From: Treponema zioleckii
GTDB lineage: Bacteria > Spirochaetota > Spirochaetia > Treponematales > Treponemataceae
Length of the DNA: 44,987 bases
Reading direction: 5' to 3'
Assembly (NCBI RefSeq): GCF_014737315.1
Contig: NZ_JPUF01000032.1
Location: 1-44,987, forward strand
The notes below the pieces were generated by a model, which saw only the letters and a program-made list of their open reading frames with translations, was not told the DNA's origin and ran no database searches. How positions within the stretch are numbered: the stretch's first letter is position 1; every line of letters starts with the position of its first letter. A program made the translations under genes and the position numbers. Below are positions 33,296 through 42,000 of this stretch, in pieces.

Positions 33296-34801
33296 ATGAA
33301 CGTTTTTGATGATATTAACAGACTTACAGCCTACGGGCTAAAAACAGGGCTTATTGAAAAAGAAGACGTCATTTTTGTAAAGAATCAGCTCCTTTTGAAT
33401 TTGGGGCTTGACGGTTTTGAAAGTCCTGAGCAGGCAGGTGAAATTCCTGCGGTGGAAGTTAGCGACCTTGAGGATATTCTAAAAAATCTTCTTGATTATG
33501 CTGTGGCTCACAATCTTACAGGTGGCGAGAGTGTTGTTTACCGGGATTTGTTTGACACAAAACTTATGGCGGTTATGGTTTCTAAACCTTCTGAAATCAT
33601 AAAGAAATTCAATGCACTTTATGAAAAGTCTCCAAAAGAAGCGACGGATTTCTTCTATAAATTCAGTCAGGATACGGATTATATTCGTCGCTACCGCGTT
33701 TGCAAGGATGTAAAATGGCTTGCCGATTCTCCGTACGGAAAACTCGACATTACGATTAATCTTTCAAAGCCGGAGAAAGACCCTAAGGCAATTGCCGCTG
33801 CCCGCAACATGAAGCAATCCGGCTACCCGCAGTGTCTTTTGTGTCGCGAGAACGAAGGCTATGCCGGTCGCGTGAATCATGCTGCCCGCGAAAATCACCG
33901 AATTATTCCGCTAAAACTTGCCGGCGAGGATTGGGGATTTCAGTATTCTCCTTACGTTTATTACAACGAGCATTGTATCGTTTTTAATTCAAAACATACT
34001 CCAATGCTCATTTCTCGAAAGACTTTTGAACGACTTCTTGATTTTGTTACGATGTTCCCGCATTACACGCTCGGAAGCAATGCTGACTTGCCGATTGTAG
34101 GCGGTTCAATTCTTACTCACGACCACTTTCAGGGCGGTGCGTATGAATTCCCAATGGCACGTGCAAAAATCGTAAAAGAAATAACGATAAAAGGATTTGA
34201 GGACGTTAAGAGCGGAATTATCAACTGGCCGATGAGCGTTTTGAGAATTTCTTCAAAAGACAAGAACAGGCTTGTGGAGCTTGCCGATTATCTTTTGGGA
34301 AAATGGCGAAAATACACCGACGAGAGCGTGTTCATTTTTGCGGAGACGGACGGTGAAAAGCACAATACTTTAAATCCGATTGCCCGAAGACGCGGCGAGC
34401 TTTATGAGCTTGATTTGGTTTTTAGGAACAATATCACCACAAAAGAGCATCCGCTCGGAGTTTACCATCCGCACAGCGAACTTCATCACATCAAAAAAGA
34501 GAACATCGGCTTGATTGAGGTTATGGGACTTGCAATTTTGCCGGGACGACTCAAGACGGAGTTTGCGCACCTTGAGGACGCGATTCTTTCGGGCGAGGAT
34601 ATTTCTTCGAACGAAGAACTTTGTAAGCACGCTGACTGGGTAAAAGAACTCAAAGAAAAATACACGTTCACAAAGGAGAACGTAAAAGAGATTCTTGAAA
34701 AAGAGACCGGTGTTGTTTTCAGCAAAGTTCTTGAACATGCGGGTGTTTTCAAGTGCACGGAAGAAGGTCAAAGAGCCTTTGTAAAATTCCTTGAAAGCTA
34801 G
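33296..34801 (+). CDS. galT: UDP-glucose--hexose-1-phosphate uridylyltransferase, class II
   Basis: Leloir-pathway enzyme that swaps galactose-1-phosphate with UDP-glucose to give glucose-1-phosphate and UDP-galactose. At 501 residues it is of the longer class II (GalT2) type found in Gram-positives and spirochaetes. YPQCLLCRENEGYAGR, GGSILTHDHFQGGAYEFPMA (with the His-x-His site) and GVYHPHSELHHIKKENIGLI are diagnostic. It is the first gene of galT-galM-galK; the galE epimerase is not in this window. Confidence 0.93.
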   Translation: MNVFDDINRLTAYGLKTGLIEKEDVIFVKNQLLLNLGLDGFESPEQAGEIPAVEVSDLEDILKNLLDYAVAHNLTGGESVVYRDLFDTKLMAVMVSKPSEIIKKFNALYEKSPKEATDFFYKFSQDTDYIRRYRVCKDVKWLADSPYGKLDITINLSKPEKDPKAIAAARNMKQSGYPQCLLCRENEGYAGRVNHAARENHRIIPLKLAGEDWGFQYSPYVYYNEHCIVFNSKHTPMLISRKTFERLLDFVTMFPHYTLGSNADLPIVGGSILTHDHFQGGAYEFPMARAKIVKEITIKGFEDVKSGIINWPMSVLRISSKDKNRLVELADYLLGKWRKYTDESVFIFAETDGEKHNTLNPIARRRGELYELDLVFRNNITTKEHPLGVYHPHSELHHIKKENIGLIEVMGLAILPGRLKTEFAHLEDAILSGEDISSNEELCKHADWVKELKEKYTFTKENVKEILEKETGVVFSKVLEHAGVFKCTEEGQRAFVKFLES

Positions 34802-34822
34802 TATATCGCACATTAATCAGCT

Positions 34823-34849
34823 GTCATGCCGAATTTATTTCGGCATCTC
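34823..34849. repeat. REP-like palindrome in the galT-galM gap
   Basis: GTCATGCCGAATTTATTTCG then GCATCT forms a single imperfect palindrome between galT and galM. Confidence 0.7.
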
Positions 34850-34901
34850 TAAAGTTTTGCAGAAATTCGAAATTCACAGTAATAAAAAAATGGAGTTTAA
34901 A

Positions 34902-35924
34902 ATGTCTGAATGTAAGAATTATGAGATTTCAAATGGCTCACTTGTTGCAAAAGTGATGAGCTTGGGATGCACGATTACAAATTTGTATGCCCCTGACAAA
35001 AATGGAAATCCTGTTGACGTGCTTTTGGGGTACGACACTCTCGACGGCTGGGCTTCGGGCACGGCTTCCCACAATGCTGTTGTTGGACGCTTTGCAAACC
35101 GAATCGCTGGCGGAAAGTTCACTCTCGACGGCGTTGAGTACAAGCTTGACGTGAACGACGGACCGAACAGCCTTCATGGTGGAATCAACCGCTACGAAAA
35201 GATGGTTTGGGAAAGCGAGCTTGTTACTCACGACGGAAAGGCAGACTGCGTTCACTTTCATCGGGTGAGTCCAGATATGGAGCAGGGCTACCCTGGAAAC
35301 GTGACGATTGACGTTTATTACACTCTCACAAAAGAAAACGAGCTTGTAATCGAGTATGAGGCTACGACTGACAAGGCTACGCCTATAAATCTTACGAACC
35401 ACGCGTACTTTAATCTTTCTGGAACAAAAGTTGTTGACGGAAAAATTCAGAACGTGCTTTCGCACAAAATGCAGCTCGACAGCGACGAAGTTCTTGAAAT
35501 CAACGACGTGATGATTCCGACCGGAAAAATCTTGCCTGTAAGCGGAACGTGCTTTGATTTTACAAAAGAGCACACGATTGGCGAGCGAATCGGGGAGTTT
35601 GGCGCGAGCGTCGCTTATGGCTACGACCACAATTTTATTACCCACGCTAACGAAAGCAAGGTGTGCCGATTCGGAAAAATCACCTGCGAGGAAACTGGAA
35701 TTTCAATGGAAATGTTCACGAACCAGCGTGGCGTTCAGGTTTACACCGGAAATTATCTTTCTGGAACGCACGGCAAAAACGGCGTTGTTCATAACCGCTA
35801 CGACGGAGTTTGCTTTGAGGCGCAGCGATACCCGGACTGCGTTAATCACGCGGAATTCCCTTCGTGCATTTTGCGGCCGGGCGAAAAATACTGGCAAAAA
35901 ACAATTTATAAATTTTCAAACTAG
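34902..35924 (+). CDS. galM: Aldose 1-epimerase (galactose mutarotase)
   Basis: Interconverts alpha and beta anomers of galactose or glucose, feeding alpha-galactose to GalK. The 340-residue protein has NAVVGRFANRIAGGKF, the catalytic-His block NLTNHAYFNLSG, and GYDHNFI with a late Glu in VCFEAQRYPD. The ATG at 34902 with TGGAG upstream is chosen; the frame extends back to 34791 but that part crosses the REP-like repeat. Co-transcribed with galT and galK. Confidence 0.93.
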   Translation: MSECKNYEISNGSLVAKVMSLGCTITNLYAPDKNGNPVDVLLGYDTLDGWASGTASHNAVVGRFANRIAGGKFTLDGVEYKLDVNDGPNSLHGGINRYEKMVWESELVTHDGKADCVHFHRVSPDMEQGYPGNVTIDVYYTLTKENELVIEYEATTDKATPINLTNHAYFNLSGTKVVDGKIQNVLSHKMQLDSDEVLEINDVMIPTGKILPVSGTCFDFTKEHTIGERIGEFGASVAYGYDHNFITHANESKVCRFGKITCEETGISMEMFTNQRGVQVYTGNYLSGTHGKNGVVHNRYDGVCFEAQRYPDCVNHAEFPSCILRPGEKYWQKTIYKFSN

Positions 35925-35945
35925 AACATCGAATACTAATTACCC

Positions 35946-36005
35946 GTCATTCTGAATTTGATTCGGAATCTGTAAATACGGAGACTGAAAAAAAATCAGA
36001 ATGAC
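35946..36005. repeat. REP-like palindrome, inverted pair, in the galM-galK gap
   Basis: GTCATTCTGAATTTGATTCG then GAATCT and, after a short gap, a mirrored GAAAAAAAATCAGAATGAC. A complete paired copy sits between galM and galK. Confidence 0.75.
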
Positions 36006-36032
36006 GGCAAAGTTTGTAAAAAGGAGACAATA

Positions 36033-37235
36033 ATGGCTGGAAGTTTGACTTCAAAAGAATATGACCCGAAAGAGCTTATTCCAGAATTCGTAAAGATTTA
36101 TGGCGGAAATGCTGCGGACATAAAAATCTACTCGTCACCGGCGAGAATTAATATTATTGGTGAGCATATTGACTACAACGGCGGAAAAGTTTTTCCTGCT
36201 GCGATTAACCGCTATCTTTATGTCGCGATTCGTAAGCGAAATGATTCAAAAATCGTTTACAACGACGTGCGCTTCCCTGGAACTTTTGAGTTTGACATTA
36301 ACGATGATTTTAAATTCGACAAGAAAAATGATTATGCGAACTACCTCAACGGAATTTTGAGCCAGCTCAAAGCAAAAGGTTGCCTTTTCCCGTGCGGATT
36401 TGAAATTCTTATGGTGAGCAACGTGCCTGCCGGCGGCGGAATTTCGTCTTCGTCGGCTTTGGAGTGCGGATTTGCGTTTGCTGTGAGCGAGACTTTTGGA
36501 TTCAATCTTTCTCGCGTGGAAATCGCAAAACTCGGTCAGATGAGCGAACACAATTTTATGGGCGTAAATTGCGGAATTATGGACCAGTTCATAATTGCGA
36601 CTGGCAAAAAGAATTATGCCGAAAAACTCGACTGCGCAACTCTGGAATACGAATACGCTCCGCTTGAGCTTGGAGACTACCGCTTTGTCGTAATGAACAC
36701 GAACAAAGTTCGAAAACTTTCTGATTCAAAATACAACGAGAGACGAAGCCAGTGCGAAACCGTTCTTGCCACTTTGCAGAAAAATGGCGTAAAAATCAAC
36801 GCGCTTTGTGAGCTTAGCCCGGCAAAATGGGAAGAAGTTAAAGGCTTTGTTTCTGACGAGATTCTTTTAAAGCGCGCAAAACATTGCGTTTACGAAAATC
36901 AGCGCGTTCTTGACGCTGTTAGCGCATTGAAGAACGGCGATCTTGTTTCTCTCGGAAAACTTTTGAACGCTTCTCACAAATCGCTGAAAGAGGATTACGA
37001 AGTTACTGGAATAGAACTTGACACTTTGGCAGAGACTGCTCAAAAGCAGGAAGGCTGTCTTGGCTCAAGAATGACTGGAGCAGGCTTTGGCGGCTGTGCG
37101 ATTGCGCTCGTTCACAAAGACAAAATCGACTCGTTCATTGAGAACGTTCAAAAAACTTACAGCGGCGTAATCGGTTACGAGGCAGGATTCTTTGCTTGCG
37201 AGACTGGTGACGGCGTAAGCGAGTATAAATTGTAA
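36033..37235 (+). CDS. galK: Galactokinase
   Basis: Phosphorylates alpha-galactose with ATP to galactose-1-phosphate. The 400-residue GHMP kinase shows the galactokinase signature SPARINIIGEHIDYNGGKV (about 36-54), the ATP loop VPAGGGISSSSALE, catalytic-Asp region GVNCGIMDQF and the C-terminal GSRMTGAGFGGCAIAL. AAGGAG precedes the ATG. Last gene of the gal operon. Confidence 0.95.
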   Translation: MAGSLTSKEYDPKELIPEFVKIYGGNAADIKIYSSPARINIIGEHIDYNGGKVFPAAINRYLYVAIRKRNDSKIVYNDVRFPGTFEFDINDDFKFDKKNDYANYLNGILSQLKAKGCLFPCGFEILMVSNVPAGGGISSSSALECGFAFAVSETFGFNLSRVEIAKLGQMSEHNFMGVNCGIMDQFIIATGKKNYAEKLDCATLEYEYAPLELGDYRFVVMNTNKVRKLSDSKYNERRSQCETVLATLQKNGVKINALCELSPAKWEEVKGFVSDEILLKRAKHCVYENQRVLDAVSALKNGDLVSLGKLLNASHKSLKEDYEVTGIELDTLAETAQKQEGCLGSRMTGAGFGGCAIALVHKDKIDSFIENVQKTYSGVIGYEAGFFACETGDGVSEYKL

Positions 37236-37305
37236 ATTCCTCTTTGGGACTTTTATAAATACTTCCTTTTTTGTATAGTTTTGCAATCAGGGTCAGTAAT
37301 TTTGT

Positions 37306-37376
37306 GTCATTCTGAACTTGTTTCAGAATCTTGAATCTTTATAGCATTGAGAGATGTTAAATGAATTTGGCATGAC
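37306..37376. repeat. REP-like palindrome, inverted pair, after galK
   Basis: GTCATTCTGAACTTGTTTCA then GAATCT and a mirrored AAATGAATTTGGCATGAC, a paired copy between galK and the outer-membrane protein gene. Confidence 0.7.
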
Positions 37377-37424
37377 AATTTTTAAAAATTACTGAATCTG
37401 CAATTATGCATAAAAGGAAGTCCT

Positions 37425-38597
37425 ATGAAAAAAACAGCAGTTAAAAATTTCAAAAAACTCGTTTTTACATCTTTTGTTGCCTTGATTTCGTCTCAGGCAT
37501 TTGCAGTTTCTTTTGAATCTAAGTCGAACATTACGGTTGGCATTACGCCAATCGAAGTGGACGAAAATGATTCGAAACAGTTTGGTGGAGCTTACGTTCT
37601 TGGCGACTTTGCCCTTTCTAACGAAAAAATCACTGCCGCAGGTAAGATTTATTATCGCTTGAATTCGTCGAATGGATTTGAGAGTAACGCGCAAAAAATC
37701 GACATAAAACGCGCTTACGTTCGTTACAGACCTTTTGCGAGCAATTTGCTGGAATTTTCTCTCGGAAAGTTCTATTCCTACTATCTTCCGGGGAATTTCT
37801 TTTCACTCTCGGAATCGTATACCGGAGCGACTCGCTGGGGAAAAACCGGGGCAGGAATTAAAAGCGAGGTGGGCGGATTTACGCTTGGGCTAGGTCTTCC
37901 GCTTGAAGAAAGTTCCGTAAAATTCACCGACAAATTCGATTTGAATGCGGCTGTAGTTTACGATTTTTCAAATTTTTCGGAATCAATTCCTGTAAAACTT
38001 GGAGGCACTTTGCTTTTTTCTCGAACGGGAATCGATTATTCTGCGAAGGATTCTATAAAAGATGAGGCCGAATTTAAATTCGCCCGCTCGGTTACGGTTT
38101 ATTACACACCAAAAATCGAAGGCTTTTTCTCTAAGCCGACTCTTGCGCTCACTTATTCCTATGACGCGGAGCCTTACGTTTCAAGCTCGGTTTTTAAGAA
38201 CGTTGCGAATTATTCCAATGCCGACATGAAAAAATCTCAATTTGCTTCGCTGAATTTTAAGGGAGAATTTGGTCCTGTTCAGCTTGTTTTAGAAGGGGAG
38301 GCTGGGCACTCGATTAGCGGAAGCATGGTTCCTGTTTACGGTGGAAGTCAGCTTTTGATTCCGGTTTATGGAAAAACGCTCTCTTTTAAGCCTAGATTTT
38401 TCTATTATGCCGGAATTGACACTTGTGACGATTCAAAAACTCGCCAGACTTTTGAATGCTATCCTCGCCTCTGGATTACGGCTGGCAAATATACAGTTTC
38501 GCTGGGAGCTGATTTCTACCGTAAAGAGCTTACTCGTAACGACTGGGAGTGGAGCTGGTCTCTGCCAATGTACGTGCAGTACAAAGTTGGAAAGTAA
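37425..38597 (+). CDS. Outer-membrane beta-barrel protein (porin-like)
   Basis: A 390-residue exported protein with a signal peptide ending QAFA (cleavage near 27). The rest alternates polar and aromatic residues in short strands (ITAAGKIYYRLNSS, RAYVRYRPF, LEFSLGKFYSYYLPG, GFTLGLGLPL, WEWSWSLPMYVQYKVGK at the end), the habit of an outer-membrane barrel. No named family is certain. AAGGAAG precedes the ATG. Lying after the gal operon, a role in sugar passage through the outer membrane is possible but unproven. Confidence 0.7.
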   Translation: MKKTAVKNFKKLVFTSFVALISSQAFAVSFESKSNITVGITPIEVDENDSKQFGGAYVLGDFALSNEKITAAGKIYYRLNSSNGFESNAQKIDIKRAYVRYRPFASNLLEFSLGKFYSYYLPGNFFSLSESYTGATRWGKTGAGIKSEVGGFTLGLGLPLEESSVKFTDKFDLNAAVVYDFSNFSESIPVKLGGTLLFSRTGIDYSAKDSIKDEAEFKFARSVTVYYTPKIEGFFSKPTLALTYSYDAEPYVSSSVFKNVANYSNADMKKSQFASLNFKGEFGPVQLVLEGEAGHSISGSMVPVYGGSQLLIPVYGKTLSFKPRFFYYAGIDTCDDSKTRQTFECYPRLWITAGKYTVSLGADFYRKELTRNDWEWSWSLPMYVQYKVGK

Positions 38598-39000
38598 ATT
38601 TGTGATTTCAGACTTCTGCAGTGCGAATGACAACTTGCAGGTTTTGACGCTGATGAACACGGATTGACACAGATGAGGCGCAGATTCAAAAAAAATCGGT
38701 GGTTGAGCTTGTCGAAACCTCTCCGCCGCTTTACCCCCCGAAGTAGTTTCGGGGCGTTTTTGTCACCTCGAGCGTAGTCGAGAGGTCTACAAACGATAGA
38801 TTTGTCCACTCCGCGATTGTCCGGGACAGTAGATGTCTCGACTTCGCTCGACATGACAGCGTGGGCCGCTCGACATGACAACTTGCAACTTTTTAACGCA
38901 GATGAACACGGATAGCGCAGATTGGACACAGATTTTTGCATATGCAAAACAAATTTTTTTGAAAATTTTACTTGCGTTTCTGCAAAGTTGTGATAATATA
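38598..39000. repeat. Dense cluster of dispersed repeats
   Basis: No gene. Present are two copies of a GATGAACACGGAT...ACAGAT unit (about 38650-38672 and 38901-38935), the CGGTGGTTGAGCTTGTCGAA repeat (38697-38719, inverted relative to 26-47), a CCCCGAA/TTCGGGG terminator (38736-38761), and several TCGACTTCGCTCGACATGAC-like short palindromes (38764-38880). Confidence 0.7.
38736..38761 (+). terminator. Intrinsic terminator downstream of the outer-membrane protein gene
   Basis: CCCCGAA (38736-38742) pairs with TTCGGGG (38748-38754), followed by CGTTTTT. It is about 140 bases after the stop. Confidence 0.65.
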
Positions 39001-39058
39001 AAATCGTGGTCAGGAAAGAGATGAGGACTTATCACCGACTGCAATGAAGGAGGCATTT

Positions 39059-39124
39059 ATGCAATTTCCGACAAAAATAAGAGTTTCGATTTTCGTATGT
39101 GAAAATTTTGATGTAACGAAATGA
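39059..39124 (+). CDS. Short 21-residue leader-type ORF
   Basis: MQFPTKIRVSIFVCENFDVT ends with one more Lys and a stop. It is preceded by GAAGGAGG at ideal spacing, one of the best ribosome sites in the window. There is no amino-acid bias typical of an attenuation peptide. It could be a leader peptide, a small peptide or chance. Confidence 0.4.
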   Translation: MQFPTKIRVSIFVCENFDVTK

Positions 39125-39196
39125 TTATAATGCTGCTGGCAGCTAAGCCAGACTATATTACAATGCCATTCCTTGGAGAGCGAATGCGCATAGTGC

Positions 39197-39222
39197 AAAC
39201 CACCTATTTTAGGTGGTTTTTT
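39197..39222 (+). terminator. Intrinsic terminator upstream of the PPOX gene
   Basis: AAACCACCTA (39197-39206) pairs with TAGGTGGTTT (39210-39219), a perfect 10-bp stem with three-base loop and a T-run. Confidence 0.8.
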
Positions 39223-39280
39223 ATTTTTGAGAAGGAATGTTGAGTTTGTCGCTTAAAAAAATTTGATTTGGAGTAAAATT

Positions 39281-39673
39281 ATGGAAGAAATTTATGAATT
39301 TATAAAAGCTTGCGGAACTTATTATCTTGCGACAGTTGAAGACGGTCAGCCAAGAAACAGACCTTTTGGAACGATTAATTTGTTTGAGGGCAAACTTTAT
39401 ATTCAGACAGGAAAATCAAAAAATGTTTCCAAACAGATTCAAAAAAATCCTCGTGTTGAGCTTTGTTGCGTAAAAGGCGGCGAGTGGCTTCGTGTTGCCG
39501 GGGAGCTGGTTCGGGATGAACGGCGTGAGGCAAAAGTTGACATGCTTGAACATTACCCAGAATTAAAAAAAATGTACTCTGCAGACGATGCGAATACGGA
39601 AGTCCTGTATTTTAAGAATGCGATTGCCACACTTTACAGCTTTACGGCGGCTCCAAAAGTCGTTGAGTTCTAA
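39281..39673 (+). CDS. Pyridoxamine 5'-phosphate oxidase family (PPOX-like) flavoprotein
   Basis: A 130-residue split-barrel protein that would bind FMN or F420. EFIKACGTYYLATVEDGQPR, RPFGTINLFEGKLYIQTGKS and KQIQKNPRVELCCV match small PPOX-family putative reductases common in anaerobes. The ATG at 39281 has GGAG upstream; an earlier in-frame start at 39263 overlaps that site. Substrate unknown. Confidence 0.85.
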   Translation: MEEIYEFIKACGTYYLATVEDGQPRNRPFGTINLFEGKLYIQTGKSKNVSKQIQKNPRVELCCVKGGEWLRVAGELVRDERREAKVDMLEHYPELKKMYSADDANTEVLYFKNAIATLYSFTAAPKVVEF

Positions 39674-39791
39674 AAAACGGTTTGAAAACGAATCGACACA
39701 AACGCGAGTTTTGCTTTAGCAAAGCTTGCGGAAAACTCACGGGTTAACTTGTAATCGCAAAATTAATTTTCAGCGTTTTTATTTATTCTGA

Positions 39792-39819
39792 TTGAAAAAA
39801 ACAAATTCAGTTTTACAAT
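39792..39819 (+). promoter_or_regulatory. Leaderless promoter of the GGDEF gene
   Basis: TTGAAA (39792-39797), a 16-base spacer and TACAAT (39814-39819) are followed by six bases and the ATG at 39826, without a ribosome site. Confidence 0.6.
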
Positions 39820-39825
39820 AGATTT

Positions 39826-41205
39826 ATGGACTTTCAGAAACTTGTTGATTCTTATGGAATGGCGGCGGCTGTGCTTTCGGTTGAAAAGACCGATGACGGG
39901 CATTATGGTGATATTCGCATCGTTTGTGCCAACTCGATGTACAAAAAAATCATGGGCGATGGTTTTTATGACAATATGCTATACTCCGAGCTGCTTCCAC
40001 GAGAAGCCAATTTTGAAGATTTTTGCTATCGCTGTGCGGTTCTAAAAAAACACCTTCATGCTTATGTTGATACAAAATCGATGGGGGTTTGGACGGACGG
40101 TACATACATGCCGCTTTCTCCAGAACTTGACGAAGAAAATCTCTGCTATTTCATGTTTTTCTTTGAATTTACGAAAGGTCCTGAATTTGAAAAAATGTCG
40201 GATGTCTCGCTAGAAACGGCACCGTTCGTAATAAAAACTTGTATTAATCTTCGTAGCGCAGAAAATTTTTATGCAGGCATGAACACTGTAATTTCTGATA
40301 TTCAGAAAAAGACAGAATCTTTTTGTAGCAGCATAATAATGATTGACCGCGAGCAGGGAAAATATGCTCCGCTGTGCTCTAAATTTTCTGAAGACAACGT
40401 GACGATTGATGATTTTATGCCTTATCTTACCCCGGAGGTTGTTTTTTCGTGGGAAAAGACTATTGAAAAGCATGATACAATCATCATAAAAGATGAATTT
40501 GATATGGCTAAGCTTGAACAAGATAATCCTGCCTGGGCTGAAAGTCTTCGTTGTGCGAATGTAAAAACTCTGGTTCTTGTTCCTCTTTTACAGGGAAAAA
40601 AACTTTTGGGCGTGCTTTTTATTACGAATTTTAATGTTGAAAGAATCGTTGAAATCAAGGAATTTATTGAGCTTACTGCGTTCTTTCTTTCGGCAGAGAT
40701 TGCGAACAACGAACTCATGGAAAAACTTGAATACATGAGTAATCTTGATTTGCTGACGGGTGTTAAAAATCGAAATTCAATGAACGCACGTGTTGACTGG
40801 CATGTAACAAAACGAAGAATTGTTCCTGCTCCGTTTGGCGTGATTTTTGCAGATTTGAACGGACTTAAGCAGTGCAATGACAATGGTGGTCATGAAGCTG
40901 GTGACAGATTGTTAAAAGATGCGGCCGAAGTTCTAAAAAAGCACTTTGAGAATCAGGAAGTTTATCGTTCTGGCGGGGACGAATTCATTGTAATTTATCC
41001 TAGGTGCAAAAAAGCGGACTTTGATAAAAAAGTGGAAAAATTGCGTGCAGAAGTCGGTTATGGTGCGAAAGTTTGTTTTGCAATTGGCTCAGACTGGAGC
41101 GACGGCAGTAAAGACCTGCGTTTGTGTATGCACCTTGCCGACGAAGCGATGTACGCCGACAAGCGGGAATTTTACAAACTTCACCCGGACAAAGCGAGAA
41201 AGTAA
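39826..41205 (+). CDS. Diguanylate cyclase (GGDEF) with PAS/GAF-like sensor region
   Basis: A 459-residue cytoplasmic signalling protein. The first 120 residues resemble a PAS-type sensor; about 135-295 looks like a GAF domain; a helix (LMEKLEYMSNLDLLTGVKNR) leads into the GGDEF domain with an intact SGGDEF (383-387), DLNGLKQCNDNGGHEAGD and ADEAMY. It should make cyclic di-GMP. The RxxD product-inhibition site is not present five residues before GGDEF. No membrane segment is seen. Confidence 0.9.
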   Translation: MDFQKLVDSYGMAAAVLSVEKTDDGHYGDIRIVCANSMYKKIMGDGFYDNMLYSELLPREANFEDFCYRCAVLKKHLHAYVDTKSMGVWTDGTYMPLSPELDEENLCYFMFFFEFTKGPEFEKMSDVSLETAPFVIKTCINLRSAENFYAGMNTVISDIQKKTESFCSSIIMIDREQGKYAPLCSKFSEDNVTIDDFMPYLTPEVVFSWEKTIEKHDTIIIKDEFDMAKLEQDNPAWAESLRCANVKTLVLVPLLQGKKLLGVLFITNFNVERIVEIKEFIELTAFFLSAEIANNELMEKLEYMSNLDLLTGVKNRNSMNARVDWHVTKRRIVPAPFGVIFADLNGLKQCNDNGGHEAGDRLLKDAAEVLKKHFENQEVYRSGGDEFIVIYPRCKKADFDKKVEKLRAEVGYGAKVCFAIGSDWSDGSKDLRLCMHLADEAMYADKREFYKLHPDKARK

Positions 41206-41234
41206 GAAAAGGGGTGGCCTTGCCGAAGGGCTTC

Positions 41235-41891
41235 CTAAAGTTTTTCCAGAACCGAAGGAAGCTCGTAAATTGTCTTTATCCTGAAAATCTGATTTTTGTA
41301 TTCCTGAGGAATTTCATACGGGGCATCGCCTACAAGGCAGCATAATCCGCCAAGTTTTGCATATCCTTCTATATAATAGGGATAATCGTCAAGAAAAAGA
41401 GTGTCTTCCAAACTTCCTCCGGCAATTGAAAGCGCGTCTCTGTAGGAAATGTCGAAAGGCTTTCCGCGGAGGTCGTTGCGCCTTATGTCAGAAATAGTTT
41501 TGTTAAAAAGGTCACGGACTTTTAAGAATTCAAGGACATGCTCGGCATGTTCGGAAGGTGAGTTCGTAAGGATTACTTTTGGCTGTGGAAGTGACTCAAT
41601 GAACGGACGGAGTTCCGGGTCAAAATCAAGGTCTTTGATTTCTTCTGCCGGATGAACATACGAAAAATATTCCTCATCATTCTTAAAACCGTTTGATTTT
41701 AGCCACCAGAGGGTTGAAACATATTTTTTAAGCTCAGCTTTCCGAATCTCAAGGATTTCATCATAAGATTTGTTAAAAAAACGTGCGGAATATTCAATTA
41801 TCCGCCGTAAAATCTGACTGCTCATCCGTGACGACTGCGGATAAATCGTGTCGTCCAAATCAAAAATCAAATGCTTTATTTTGCTCATCAT
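41235..41891 (-). CDS. HAD-superfamily hydrolase, pyrimidine 5'-nucleotidase-like
   Basis: A 218-residue HAD phosphatase. Motif I is LIFDLDDTIYP near the N-terminus, motif II is VILTNSPSEHAEH, and motif IV is TLFLDDYPYYIEG, the pattern of the pyrimidine 5'-nucleotidase (SDT1-like) subgroup. It probably removes phosphate from nucleotides or sugar phosphates. GAGG lies before the ATG at 41891; a second ATG one codon on (41888) is equally possible. Divergent from the DUF3592 gene and convergent with the GGDEF gene. Confidence 0.85.
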   Translation of the reverse strand: MMSKIKHLIFDLDDTIYPQSSRMSSQILRRIIEYSARFFNKSYDEILEIRKAELKKYVSTLWWLKSNGFKNDEEYFSYVHPAEEIKDLDFDPELRPFIESLPQPKVILTNSPSEHAEHVLEFLKVRDLFNKTISDIRRNDLRGKPFDISYRDALSIAGGSLEDTLFLDDYPYYIEGYAKLGGLCCLVGDAPYEIPQEYKNQIFRIKTIYELPSVLEKL

Positions 41892-42000
41892 ATTCCTCGG
41901 TTCACTGAAGGTTCTCAATGGGATTTATAAACGAAAACTCCCAGAAAATCAAGAAAGACAAAAAAAACGACAATGTGCTAGAGTGAAAATCCAGGAAAAA

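Larger units (their letters stand above)
39005..39230 (+). ncRNA. Possible leader RNA or small RNA with a 21-codon ORF
   Basis: A TTGCGT...TAATAT-like promoter ends near 39000. The RNA would include a GAAGGAGG ribosome site and a 21-codon frame (39059-39124), a CTGGC..GCCAG hairpin (about 39134-39149), and a strong terminator (39197-39222) that lies 50 bases before the PPOX gene. No known RNA family is recognised. Confidence 0.4.

Noticed and set aside
34938-35645. 235-codon frame antisense to galM
   Set aside because: Shadow frame over a clear galactose mutarotase gene.
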